IMG/VR virus record: IMGVR_UViG_3300008448_000046
Coordinates: 1 to 64,000 of that record
Source: a virus
Reading direction: 5' to 3' (one strand)
DNA length: 64,000 nucleotides
Shown here: positions 26,401-33,223 of the stretch, in pieces
Layout of the letters: every line of letters begins with the position of its first letter
Numbering within the stretch: the stretch's first letter is position 1
The notes under the pieces: model-generated
Databases searched by the model: none
Told to the model about the DNA's origin: nothing
The model's input: the letters and a program-made list of their open reading frames with translations, nothing else
Position numbers and translations under genes: made by a program

Positions 26401-28243
26401 CTATGTTTTATTTGAAACTGATGAATCATATGGAGAATCTAGTATAGGTAAATTAGGAATAAAATTTGCAGCACCGCCTGAATTAGATTCTGTGATTACC
26501 TATGCAATTACTCCTATTATCGAAGGAACACCAGTACTTGATAAGATGTCAATTATTCGATCTGAATCTTTTGAAGCAGAAGAAGAAGTGTTTAGTTATA
26601 CTCTTACTATTCCTATAGGTAAAAAATTACCGTTTGGAAGAAATTCAATTGTAAGAGTAGGACAAGAAGTTTTAAGATCTCCTAGAACATTTTATTTTAC
26701 ATTAAGTGGAGGTCAGTTAACTTACAATATTCCTCAATATCAGTTAACTCCAAGTACATTAACTATCTCTAATTTATCAGTATATGTTGATGGTAAGCTG
26801 CTATCTCCTGTGATTGATTATACTTTTAATGGTGCAGGAATATCGGTTACATTGTTAAGTTCTTCGTATGTCGAAGGAACAGTGCTATCTATTGCAATTT
26901 TAACTGATGCTGATTACAGAATTGAAATTGACAGTGGCGGCGTAACTAACTTAATACTTACAGAGTCATATCCAACAGGTACTGAGGTTGAAGTTATTAC
27001 ATACTACAATCATGATATCCTTAATGTAGAAAGAACAAATAACAAATTAGAATCCCAAGGTACAATAGTTCCAATGTCTGCAGACTATTATGAATTTAAG
27101 AAAAATACTGCCGGTATGTTTTCTTTAAAGGCACCAGTGTCTTCAGACGATTATGTATGGGTAACTAAGAATAGAAAATTATTAACTCATAGTGTAGATT
27201 ATTCTTTACATCCTTTAAAACAATCAATAATGCTGTCTGAAGATCTAATATCTAGCGATATAGTTGAGATTATAGTATTCAATGATCAAGTAACTGAGCA
27301 AGCAATTAGTTACATGCAATTTAAAGATATTTTAAATAGGGTGCATTATAAGAGATTACGCTCTGACAAGCAAACTTCCTTAGCAAGAGAATTAAATTAT
27401 TATGATTCAGAAATTGAAGTTACTAATGGAAGTGTGTTAGCAGATCCATTAAGTTTAAAAAATATTCCAGGAATTATTGAAATTAACGGAGAACGTATAG
27501 AATATCTTTATAAAAATGGAAATATTCTAGGTCAGTTAAGAAGAGGAACTTTAGGTACAGGTGTACCTACATTACATAGTTTTGGTATGCTTGTACAAGA
27601 TATTAGTTTTTCAGAAACTATTCCTTATAATGATGAGTTAATTATAGAAAATCATTATAGCGACGGTAGCACTAAATTAGTACCGTTAGAGTTTACTCCA
27701 GCATTAACATCAGGAACCGTAGCCGACGGAAGTACTTTATATACTGGATGGCGCCGATCATCAACCCCAACACAGTTTGGACAGTGCGATGATGTTGAAG
27801 TGTTTGTCGGGGGTTGGCTAGTAATGGGAGATTGGACATCAGATACAAGTTACAATTTAGGAGATATTGTAATTTATGGTAGCTATAACTATAGATGTAC
27901 AAGCGATCATATAAGCTCTGATAGCTTTTTTAATGATTCAGATAAGTGGAAATTCTTTACTGGAAACAGAAGATTAAAGAAACATCCTTATGAAGTACAC
28001 TGCTTAGATAACGGACCCGAAAGTCCTGGAGCAGATGTTGAATTTGATGCAGATTTTGCAGTCGATGGCACTACAAAGGGTGTATTGTTAAGCGAAATTC
28101 CAAGTATTGGAACTAAGATTAGTATAGTTAAACGACAAGGGAAGATTTGGAATGAGCCAGGGAAATCCTTATCGTTCTCTAATACTCCAATAGCAAAATT
28201 TTTAAAAAGATACGAAGGAGCATGGCCTAATAAAACACCATAA
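14444..28243 (+). CDS. Giant multidomain tail/baseplate protein (4,599 aa) at the gp7 position
   Basis: One uninterrupted frame of 13.8 kb, coupled to gp6. The N-terminal 150 residues contain ASDIDRSNYQLEPAAIIQDY and WEPHICWDKFANFQQYFWLP, like the wedge proteins after gp6 in marine T4-like phages; T4 gp7 is only about 1,030 aa. Visible modules: immunoglobulin-like beta repeats of the form 'vlvNGxxl..g.dY....i.l...p..gd.v.i' from about 790 to 4,290; five aromatic modules resembling carbohydrate-binding CBM5/12 near residues 1525, 1785, 2270, 2415 and 4465; seven FG-GAP-type beta-propeller blades between about 2170 and 2690; GxGYxxAPxV strands near 3070 and 3450. No signal peptide or membrane segment is evident. 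It likely forms a wedge arm and glycan-contacting fibre. Homology to gp7 is positional inference. Confidence 0.8.
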   Translation: MAYDKNQNENGVPINSNEKRRSSSLLPRFYRTDANKKFTEATIDQLTQPGKVKKVNGYIGRKNAKAVTASDIFIEASDIDRSNYQLEPAAIIQDYLGNVSFLKDYIDHINHVKINNGIVDNHERLNKQEFYSWEPHICWDKFANFQQYFWLPYGPPVISVAGQQLAIESTYTVVTVDEGDNRSFVFTPDGLSKNPSLTLYRGQTYNFIINSPGEPFSIKTERTIGSTDRYLQGVSQNAVEVGEIKFSIPEDAPDFLFYTSENNIDTSGIFKIQDITENTFLDVEKDILGKKTYTMSNGVSFSNGMKIKFTGTVSPEKYSNSIWYVEGVGNKITLVSEKDLEIISTYTSDSQVLFDDTPFDFLPFSDANSLAASKDYITINRSSPDRNPWARYNRWFHEDVIKTSYELNSLAPDIDQSGRAKRPIIEFDAGVKLYNFGSVAKKNVDLVDTFTTDVFSTIEGSLGYNIDNVDLVNGQRILFTADTDIRVQGKIFEVKFINVKPANRQVEFNGITNVEIPTNHLNLDIDHGLVNGRRVEYLSNGNTAIGGLVNRQVYYVYVVDNKRIRLYSDKNLTQVVTLTSQSEGNHLLDIVTVAQDQITLIETDDTVPINGETVLVKFGQENQGSMYYYNGSIWNKGQQKITVNQSPLFDLFDEDGNSFADISVYDGSSFAGNKIFSYKTSSLSADSELGFGLSYQNIANVGDILFEFNLLTDYFQYKENFVTLSKNTDTGFLKIIHGYNLEEYSNGWCKNLITNAQPIIRIYEGTEYKNNFPIDVYDNANDLLDLEVRVLINGKRIPKTAFTVETGINYKYVSLNQNSRITITDSDVITLKCFAKQAKNKKGYYEIPLSLQNNPLNNNLQYFTLGEVIDHVSSISENIPGFVGNYIGQGNLRDLGDTSSYGTRFVQHTCPLNFSLYHLGSKTANVLKSVEDAKETYATFKRLFLRLAEESGSGSNIRDHVDEILYQINQQTPKTNPYYLSDMFAYGPSKKTEYPVLDSRVKMYPISDVFDMSALSNKSVLVYLNGEQLLYGLNYTFTSSGYLEIILDINEDDLIEVYEYESTDGTFVPPTPTKLGIWPKFVPEIFQDTTYIEPTDVIQGHDGSITIAFGDYRDELLLELEKRIYNNIKISYNPEIFNIEDTIPGYFRNTDYDLDEYNQVLSKYFYYWSSQIDQDYTRLPTYDRTNGFTFNYRGNIAPDGRPVPAHWRAIYKWLLDTDRPHSHPWEVLGFTIKPVWWESVYGPAPYTANNRILWQDLNDGAVREPGKPVTRKLHYKRPGLIDMIPVDHQGRLISPYETGMVTGVINPSPAGYLEFGDQGPVETAWRRSSLYPFAALLAFLTLSPNKTLGTCFDRSRIVKNKANQLVYKDTNLRIRLQDIILPSNVNDATREYSSGLINYISDHIFTINNYNISSYKSDLSSLTNRIVSKLGGFTSKEKFRLILDSKSPTSKNNVFVPQENYNIVLNTSSPIRKISYSGVIIVKVSDGFNIAGYNQDEPYFSYYSKLQDGPTIRIGGISESFTDFDTNQTYVAGKVIRYNGRYYRVKTNHISGDTFDKDLYVLLPSLPETGGVVATLGKVWEKRKVLKLSYGTTLSTIQEVVSFLEGYGIYLEDQGFVFDDFNTNTESISNWNTSLKEFMFWATQKWKTGAVISLSPAAEKITLNTEFSVVNDIKDSFYGYNILRVDGQKLDPDLTSIYRTDNNYSVSPANTSHGIYSATFYLIQKEHVVVIDNRTMFNDVIYDLEPGYRQERIKINGYLTQSWTGGFSIPGFIYDEAVIKDWEPWTDYSLGTIVKFKEFYYSANKFIPGVELFNSNEWKLLLEKPTPRLIPNWDYKAEQFTDFYDLDTDNFDAGQQKVAQHLIGYQNRQYLENIIRDDVSQYKFYQGMIIEKGTKNVLNKLFDVLSANDQDSLVFDEEWAVRVGEYGASAAFDEIEIKLKEDNFKINPQPIEFVNSIDSNIVDSVYRQVPTDLVVRTVNYSSNPWPIRSHKTRFLRTPGYVRYDDVTLSVDSLLDLLDQNPNEFSIGDYIWCAFETLNAGGDYWNVYRITRAPFTIIGATYDNGILTFECDITPNLSIGDVFGLQSSGDADGFYTVSDLIDDTIVVEKEIPNFQGLSGATRELIFVSQRLESIDLANEILSTNIKAGELIWADSNEQSNNWAVWKNSPVYAKVELKNDEPRTEEKFGIALATNKLGTTLAVGTEQNKVLIYNVFNGTWGRLQELTVSALGPIADFTNSGFGTKLAMSEDAEWLAIAAPRASNIKTTYRGNYNSTANYNENDIVRVGNVHWQAATNLLDAETSTIDQFAQDWTPARLIEATKSGTPSGYVGQGLVVLYKRIADGTYRVVTSFTSPHPVLNNEEFGTKMKFSQSNGEYILGITSPLSGKLYLYRYSNVSDDSGIEWHMDYDRRYRGAFSSLIEYYQGDLVFYNQSIYEAIEDLSAGAFDIDQWTVVTDKNILGYFPNDVLNIEDTSPASDKFAYDFDFSSSGDRLAISAPNADKVFVYQYNGNSYDLILPVLEPATGDLEANTRFGASVALSSTGDSLAIGITDIVGASNNGKIFVYDLTSETYEKAQTIRSISDEIDERFGSTIEFMNDDKTLLVFSKKGDTFQDGSTVILDNGRIDIFDKYYTNFIYGESLTFNDSSLLKYGESIAVADSTILVSAPEYDDSYVENTGIVYSFKKLKTQYSWKKLYQESAVVDVEKIKKLFVYNSRTNTLLNYLDVIDPVQGKIAGPADQEIKFKTYFDPAIYSYSNNDLNVDEGLDWTSEQVGVLWWDLTNAKFLDSYVEDLVYRSSTWNTLHKNASIDIYEWVESKILPSAWDDIADTESGLSQGISGQSLYGDNAYSIKKRYDSISKTFKNTYYFWVKNKVTVPSVAGRNISATDVANLISDPKAQGYQFVSFLSKNSINLYNFKSLLENNDVNLNFQYWIIDKTDNNSHYQWKIISENENTSIPKEIEEKWFYSLVGKDANDRPLPDLNLPIKLRYGIESRPRQSMFVNRLEALKQLFERANSVLAKNLIADDYDLSDLLMTEPKPSSVSRLYDRVIDTELELRFINTDSLRQAILTPVITDGRITEVVISNSGYGYTTAPSIKIYGSGKNADILPVINSKGQITEVLINNPGQGYSDGTRLTVRYYSVLVNSDSAALNRWSIYQWDNVSWFRAKTQTYDVTQYWDYIDYYATGYNQFTKVDYAVDGTYQLPLLKTKIGDTVKVNNIGSGGWIILEKYADSTSVDYTQSYSVVGRYQGTIQFKDNLYKYKEGGVGYDGSLFDSDGYDEFASVELRVILNSFKDKIFVDTLRVEYLKLFFSSIRYVLSEQTLVDWVFKTSFVKAKHNVGSLKQKVTYNNDNLDNFEDYINEVKPYRTKIREFISTYNTVQNTPLSLTDFDLQSTISNQDTIIPVNVRVSETVNAVPPVTEISGTSVLSEYPWKHWYDNVGFTLSSIEIVDGGSGYITAPTVIIEDSYGVKASAKAFISNGQVSKIRIINSGTRFLKAPIVTLSGGTALSDNYARAVAIIENGVVRSSMIKMRFDRTTRTYAVTSILETETFSGDIQVTGKRLQFDLKWAPNTEVGKTLITINNVEILRDDYRLVVKNTQINGFTQYYGSVIFETPPTKGATVVIRYNKSSIHLNAADRINFYYDPQTAQLGKQLSQLMTGVDYGGVNIVGLDFNIQYGWDNLPWMTIPWDTFDDSFDDYVYTGANYEVVLDYVPALNEEINVYISRYDPEDLRSVNGYLPPVRIDNYDYEGVPIPGYPDAVMATFVGDGVNQTVVIPEDKITINSNDIVIVRRSTSDGSYKPLETNYDIRLDGGPIDYSSATGLNADDIIIDGDGFVTPTSSSAPEEVVPGHISDTVAIKVYNRPTSGSAKIISKNYKGDNSTSSFTLDQIPNGNAVLIVKLDDQILTRGVDYQYDWKLNEVKLTAAASNTQIVNITSFGLNSSNVVDLDYFIADGVSTEFITRASWSSNFEGFVLVNGEAIDYVLFETDESYGESSIGKLGIKFAAPPELDSVITYAITPIIEGTPVLDKMSIIRSESFEAEEEVFSYTLTIPIGKKLPFGRNSIVRVGQEVLRSPRTFYFTLSGGQLTYNIPQYQLTPSTLTISNLSVYVDGKLLSPVIDYTFNGAGISVTLLSSSYVEGTVLSIAILTDADYRIEIDSGGVTNLILTESYPTGTEVEVITYYNHDILNVERTNNKLESQGTIVPMSADYYEFKKNTAGMFSLKAPVSSDDYVWVTKNRKLLTHSVDYSLHPLKQSIMLSEDLISSDIVEIIVFNDQVTEQAISYMQFKDILNRVHYKRLRSDKQTSLARELNYYDSEIEVTNGSVLADPLSLKNIPGIIEINGERIEYLYKNGNILGQLRRGTLGTGVPTLHSFGMLVQDISFSETIPYNDELIIENHYSDGSTKLVPLEFTPALTSGTVADGSTLYTGWRRSSTPTQFGQCDDVEVFVGGWLVMGDWTSDTSYNLGDIVIYGSYNYRCTSDHISSDSFFNDSDKWKFFTGNRRLKKHPYEVHCLDNGPESPGADVEFDADFAVDGTTKGVLLSEIPSIGTKISIVKRQGKIWNEPGKSLSFSNTPIAKFLKRYEGAWPNKTP

Positions 28244-28291
28244 TCTTAAAAAATAACAGATATGTTATTAAAATAGTGTATTATGCGTGTT

Positions 28292-28299
28292 GATAAATA
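28292..28299 (+). promoter_or_regulatory. T4-type late promoter after the giant gene
   Basis: GATAAATA on the plus strand, 19 bases before the ATG at 28319, within the 75-base gap after the giant gene. The same box occurs at 33195-33202 and in minus orientation at 57817-57810. Confidence 0.62.
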
Positions 28300-28318
28300 A
28301 TTTATTAGCGAGATTATT

Positions 28319-28927
28319 ATGCAAGGTAAAGATCATTCAGGATTACATATAGAAGGCCATATAAAAATATGGCACCCAGACACGGGCGAAATCGTTGTGA
28401 ATAAAAGAAATGCTATTCATTATGAAAACATTAGCATTGCCCTTGCTGAAAGTATTGCGAACGAAGGGCAAGGATTTATACAAGAAATGGTATTTGGTAA
28501 CGGGGGAACTACAATTGATCCTACCGGAATTATTACATATTTGACACCAAATTCAACAGGCACTAATGCAACTTTGTATAATGAAAAATTCTCTAAAGTC
28601 GTTAACGATAGACAAAGAACAAATATAGACCCTACGAGAAATAGGGTCGAGACTAGACATGTTACAGGAACTAATTATACAGATGTTTTTGTAACTTGTT
28701 TTTTAGATTACGGTGAGCCAGCCGGACAAGAAGCATTTGATAATACGTCGAATAATAACGGAGATTTCGTTTTTGATGAACTTGGTCTTAGAGCGTACAG
28801 TGCAACAGGTACTGGAAGATTGTTAACTCACGTAATATTCCATCCCGTACAGAAATCACTGAATAGGGTAATTCAAGTAGACTACACCGTTAGAATTCAA
28901 AGTCTAACTGGTTTAAGTGAGGTGTAA
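28319..28927 (+). CDS. Conserved marine-myovirus tail/baseplate protein
   Basis: A 202-residue protein with strongly conserved blocks: GLHIEGHIKIWHPDTGEIVV, KRNAIHYENISIALAESIAN, FGNGGTTIDPTGIITYL, VFDELGLRAYS and HVIFHPVQKSLNRVIQVDYT. Near-identical blocks occur in tail-region proteins of cyanophages and related marine T4-like phages, where it is annotated only as a virion structural protein. It lies between the giant gene and the tail-fibre-like genes and has its own late box, so a baseplate or fibre-attachment role is reasonable. Some annotations place it at the gp8 position, but I see no clear resemblance to T4 gp8. Confidence 0.75.
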   Translation: MQGKDHSGLHIEGHIKIWHPDTGEIVVNKRNAIHYENISIALAESIANEGQGFIQEMVFGNGGTTIDPTGIITYLTPNSTGTNATLYNEKFSKVVNDRQRTNIDPTRNRVETRHVTGTNYTDVFVTCFLDYGEPAGQEAFDNTSNNNGDFVFDELGLRAYSATGTGRLLTHVIFHPVQKSLNRVIQVDYTVRIQSLTGLSEV

Positions 28928-28928
28928 T

Positions 28929-31277
28929 ATGGGATACTACCTAGTTAATTACACTGATACTAACAAGGAACCAATACAGGTACAAGACCAGATTGGGGAT
29001 AACTCCACTAGTATAAAATTTACCGGAAGGAATACTACCTCTTACGGTGTTGACATAGCTGAAAACTTCTTACACTTATTAGAAAATTTTGCCAGCAACG
29101 CCCAGCCAGAAAACCCAGTTACCGGACAACTTTGGTTTGATGCAAGTCCTAGCACCCAACAATTACAAGTTTTTGATGGAGAAAATTTTGTTCCTGCTGG
29201 AAATATTTTTAGAGCAAGCGCAACTCCGACCTCAGGACGTCCAGGCGATTTATGGGTTGATACTGAAAATCAACAGTTGTACCTATACAACGGTTCATCT
29301 TGGGCATTAATAGGACCAAACTTTAACGAAGTCAATAAGACTGGTGCTGAAGGCGAAACAATAACAGGTAAAGATGGCCAAGATTATAATGTTGTTACAA
29401 TGTTTTCAAACGGTAATCGTGTAGCAATCATTAGTAAAGATAGATTTTCACCTAAGGCAGCAATTCTTGGGTTTACAGAAATAAAACAAGGTATTAATGT
29501 TTCTGCTTTAAACTTTAACGATAACACTGAAACTAATAAACTTTGGGGAACAGCGGAAGCAGCTGACGGGCTAGTAGTATCTAATAAGATTATACCAGCG
29601 GCGAATTTTTTGCGGTCAGATGTAGCATCCTATACTAACTATTCTTTTTCTGTTAGAAATGATGGAGGCATTAGTGTAGGAGCAAATGCATCTACATCTA
29701 TTAGTACAGATACTGCTGGATCAGCAAAGATATATCACAAAACATCTGGATCAAGTATTGACTTTGTAGTTAATAACGGCGGAACAGATTCAGTTGCATT
29801 AAGAATTTTAGCAACAGGTCCTAGAGTTGGAATTAATAATTTATCTCCTGATACAGAATTAGATGTAACAGGATCAGCTAAGATTAGTAATAGCTTAACT
29901 GTATCAGGAACGGGCGCATTATCTATTGCAACCGCTGGCGGCATAAGCGTAGAAAAATCAGTAACAGTAGGAGAAAATCTTAGTGTTGCTGGGCAAATTA
30001 CCTCAAATAGTATTATACCAAACTTAGATAGTTCTTATGATTTAGGAACTAATCCGTCAGTATCTGGCGGAAAAGCATGGAGGAATGTCTATGCTGATAA
30101 AGTATATTCAGGAGAATTTATAGGTCCCGTGACCGGTAGTTTAACTGGAACAGCAACTTCGGCTATTAGGTTAGTTGGTACTACTAACTTTAGTATCACA
30201 GGGGATATTTCAGCTCCTGCTATTGCGTTTAATGGCGAGACTGTTGGAGGGAATGTACAATTCCAAGCAACATTAAGCCAAAACCTTGTAACAAATAAAA
30301 CTGAAATTTTTAGTTCCGAGTTTACTGATGAACTATTAATACACAGACCTAATACGGGTTTAAGAAAAGTAACTAAAGCAAATCTTCTAAACAATGTTCC
30401 TATTATACCAGCCGGAACTATTCTACCATATGCTGGAGAAACTCCTCCAAGCGGATATTTATTTTGCGACGGTAGCGAGATAACCATTGGTGCTTATCCT
30501 GATTTATTTGCAGTCATTGGATACAAATATAAAGAACAAACTCTTTTAATTGGTATCAATACATTTGCCTTACCGGATATGCGAGGAAGATTCGCACTAG
30601 GTAGAGATAGTATGGACAATCAGACCTTTATTACTAGATCTACTCAGTTTGATTTTGTGATAGACGATCCGGGCGATGGTTACGCAGCAGTATCAACAAC
30701 TTATACTAATGTTCAAATTAGCGGCGGAGACGGCGTAGGATTAACTGTTGATGTGATAGTAAATTCTCTTGGACAGGTAACATCGGTAGTTCTTAATGCC
30801 AAAGGAACAGAGTTCACTGAAGGTACATTTACCGGGGCACTTGTTGTTGGATCAGGTATACCTTCATTACCAACTCCGGTGTCACCGGCAGTAATATTTG
30901 TAACAGTAACGTTACCAATAACAGGATTTTCTGGAGCTAGACCTATCATTGATGGTAGTGTCGAAACTCCGTTTAGTACAACTATTGGAAAATCAAGTGG
31001 TAATCCGGAGGTTTCGATAGCTGTAAGCCAACTTCCACAGCATAGCCACAATCTAAAAGGTGGTGCAGGAAATCAATATTATGCTGTAAGACAAGTTGCT
31101 GGAACTCCACCGGATCTTGATGCGATATCGGGATTAGGAGGCACTGCACCTTTGCAAGCACAATACTTAACAAACAGTGGCGGAATTGACACAACAGGCT
31201 CGTTAGGACAACCAATTGATGTCACTAACCCATTTACAACAATTAACTACATAATCTTTACTGGGGTAATTGCATGA
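28929..31277 (+). CDS. Tail fibre-like protein with tail-collar domain (first of three relatives)
   Basis: A 782-residue protein from MGYYLVNYTD; the ATG at 28929 follows GAGGTG and sits just past the stop of the preceding gene. Residues about 25-140 are the module shared with the next two genes: YGVDIAENFLHLLENFAS, TGQLWFDAS, GRPGDLWVDTENQQLYLYNG. Next come beta-rich repeats (VGINNLSPDTELDVTGSAKI) like those preceding trimeric fibres. A phage tail-collar domain near 500-560 reads IPAGTILPYAGETPPSGYLF with PDMRGRFALGRD, followed later by VSQLPQHSHN, the signature of short tail-fibre tips (gp12-like). It is probably a receptor-binding fibre attached to the baseplate through the N-terminal module. 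Confidence 0.82.
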   Translation: MGYYLVNYTDTNKEPIQVQDQIGDNSTSIKFTGRNTTSYGVDIAENFLHLLENFASNAQPENPVTGQLWFDASPSTQQLQVFDGENFVPAGNIFRASATPTSGRPGDLWVDTENQQLYLYNGSSWALIGPNFNEVNKTGAEGETITGKDGQDYNVVTMFSNGNRVAIISKDRFSPKAAILGFTEIKQGINVSALNFNDNTETNKLWGTAEAADGLVVSNKIIPAANFLRSDVASYTNYSFSVRNDGGISVGANASTSISTDTAGSAKIYHKTSGSSIDFVVNNGGTDSVALRILATGPRVGINNLSPDTELDVTGSAKISNSLTVSGTGALSIATAGGISVEKSVTVGENLSVAGQITSNSIIPNLDSSYDLGTNPSVSGGKAWRNVYADKVYSGEFIGPVTGSLTGTATSAIRLVGTTNFSITGDISAPAIAFNGETVGGNVQFQATLSQNLVTNKTEIFSSEFTDELLIHRPNTGLRKVTKANLLNNVPIIPAGTILPYAGETPPSGYLFCDGSEITIGAYPDLFAVIGYKYKEQTLLIGINTFALPDMRGRFALGRDSMDNQTFITRSTQFDFVIDDPGDGYAAVSTTYTNVQISGGDGVGLTVDVIVNSLGQVTSVVLNAKGTEFTEGTFTGALVVGSGIPSLPTPVSPAVIFVTVTLPITGFSGARPIIDGSVETPFSTTIGKSSGNPEVSIAVSQLPQHSHNLKGGAGNQYYAVRQVAGTPPDLDAISGLGGTAPLQAQYLTNSGGIDTTGSLGQPIDVTNPFTTINYIIFTGVIA

Positions 31278-33193
31278 CCTATAAAATTAATAACACAGAA
31301 AATGTAGAGATTACTCAAATTATAGATGGAACCATTGATCAAACTACAGATCTTACCTTAATTGGTAAAAATGTTTCCGGCTACGGTGAATATATCAATG
31401 AGAATTTTTTAAAACTATTAGAAAATTTTGCATCTACTACTGAACCATCGAACAAAATAACAGGACAGTTGTGGTTCGATACTAGCGTAAACAAATTAAA
31501 AGTATATGATGGTTCTAGATTTAAAGCAGCTGGCGGTTCAACAGTCAGTTCTACACAACCTGCACTAGCTCAAGGCGACATTTGGATTAACCCAACTGAT
31601 AATCAAATGTATTTTTATGATGGGTCAGATTTAGTATTAGCTGGACCAGTATATAAAAGTAGTCAAGGTCTTTCAGGATTTACAGTTGAAACAATTTTAG
31701 ATACAACTGAAACAAGTAGAACTTTAGTTTATCTCTGGTGCGCACAAATATTATTAGGAATTTTTAGTAAAGACACTTCAGAATTCACACCAAAGAAAAT
31801 TATACCTGGATATCCTTCCACTAACGGTATTTCAAATACAATTAGAAAAGGGTTCAATCCTGGAACTATTTCTCCTAAGTTTTATGTAACTGCTTCAGCA
31901 GCAGAAAATTTAGTTGATGAAAATGGTACAGTTAGATCCGTGTCTAATTTTATGACAACCTATCAAGACACTGGGACAATAGGTACAATAACTATTCAAA
32001 ACTCTACTCCTTTAAAGTTAGGAGAAGCAGACGAAAGCCAAATATATGTAGATGATACAATATTTGAAATCTCTAGTAATGCGATCAATCAAGGGTTTAG
32101 TATTAAAGCATTACGGGGCGGTGGCCCGATATCTGCTTTAAAAATTGAAACATTAGAAGGTCGAGTTGGTATCTTTAACGAATACCCAGAATATAATCTT
32201 GATGTAACCGGTGATGCAAGAATTACAGGCGACTTAATTGTCGAAGGTGAAACTGTTACAATGAATACTACAGTTATCACTTCAGAAGATAAAAATATTG
32301 AATTGAATCGTCCTGCATTGGGCGATAGTACTGCTCAGACTGATTTAAGTGCCGACGGTGGCGGAATAATTTTAGTCGGAGCAACAGACAAAACTATATT
32401 ATACAACTTGTCAAATGATGCTTGGGAACTATCTCAAACTATTAATATTCCTACCGGAACAGAATACAGAATTGACAATTCTTTAATTTTAAGTTCTACC
32501 ACATTAGGCCCATCTGTAGTTAGTTCAAGTTTAACTTCTTTAGGAACTCTAGCACAACTTAACATTGATAATATAAACATTAACGGAAATACTGTAAGTT
32601 CTACAGATACAAACGGCAATATTATTATTAGTCCAAATGGATCAGGATCAGTTGATGTTAATTCTAGTTTAATTAAGAATGTAACAGCTCCAGTAAGTCA
32701 AACTGATGCAGCAAACAGATCTTATGTTGATACTAGACCTGTAGGGTTTTCATTAGATATTACAGATTTACCGGCACCAACTGATGACAGTATTGCATTA
32801 GTCTGTCATGACATTTATCCCGAAGATGAATTTCGAGTCGGTGCTGTAGCTAGAGTACACTGCACTTTAGATGATAATATTAATCCTGTATCTAGATTTT
32901 TAAAGAAATTTCAAGTTACTGCTTCTGCAACAGTTGCATTATCGACTGCTGCTAGAGCGACAAATTTAGCAACAATTACAGTTGGTAGTCCTCATGGATA
33001 CAGCACTGGAAATGTAATTGATATTGTTTGTTCAACAGACACTACATTTAGTGCCTTAACAAGTATTACAGTAACTGGCCCAAGCTCATTTACCTACAGT
33101 AATCTGGGCACAGATCAAGGATCATTTTCAGTCGTAGGAACTGCCGAAAAACATGCTTGGTCCTTTGTAACTAACCTAACAAGTAGCGTTTGA
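31274..33193 (+). CDS. Tail fibre-like protein (second of three relatives)
   Basis: A 639-residue protein whose ATG overlaps the preceding stop (ATGA). Its N-terminal module repeats that of its neighbours: YGEYINENFLKLLENFAS, TGQLWFDTSVNKLKVYDG and QGDIWINPTDNQMYFYDG. The middle has the beta-repeat VGIFNEYPEYNLDVTGDARI, almost the same as in the first relative. The C terminus differs: no collar domain, but a PHGYSTGNVIDIVCSTDTTF repeat of the 'HGl..Gd.V.l' kind common in marine phage fibres. It is likely a structural fibre or fibre-connector built on the same attachment module with a swapped tip. Confidence 0.78.
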   Translation: MTYKINNTENVEITQIIDGTIDQTTDLTLIGKNVSGYGEYINENFLKLLENFASTTEPSNKITGQLWFDTSVNKLKVYDGSRFKAAGGSTVSSTQPALAQGDIWINPTDNQMYFYDGSDLVLAGPVYKSSQGLSGFTVETILDTTETSRTLVYLWCAQILLGIFSKDTSEFTPKKIIPGYPSTNGISNTIRKGFNPGTISPKFYVTASAAENLVDENGTVRSVSNFMTTYQDTGTIGTITIQNSTPLKLGEADESQIYVDDTIFEISSNAINQGFSIKALRGGGPISALKIETLEGRVGIFNEYPEYNLDVTGDARITGDLIVEGETVTMNTTVITSEDKNIELNRPALGDSTAQTDLSADGGGIILVGATDKTILYNLSNDAWELSQTINIPTGTEYRIDNSLILSSTTLGPSVVSSSLTSLGTLAQLNIDNININGNTVSSTDTNGNIIISPNGSGSVDVNSSLIKNVTAPVSQTDAANRSYVDTRPVGFSLDITDLPAPTDDSIALVCHDIYPEDEFRVGAVARVHCTLDDNINPVSRFLKKFQVTASATVALSTAARATNLATITVGSPHGYSTGNVIDIVCSTDTTFSALTSITVTGPSSFTYSNLGTDQGSFSVVGTAEKHAWSFVTNLTSSV

Positions 33194-33194
33194 T

Positions 33195-33202
33195 GATAAA
33201 TA
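33195..33202 (+). promoter_or_regulatory. T4-type late promoter before the third fibre gene
   Basis: GATAAATA immediately after the TGA of the second fibre gene and 21 bases before the ATG at 33224, with AGGGG ahead of the start as ribosome site. It is the same sequence as the box at 28292-28299. Confidence 0.62.
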
Positions 33203-33223
33203 TTTTGAATAAAGGGGTAATTA

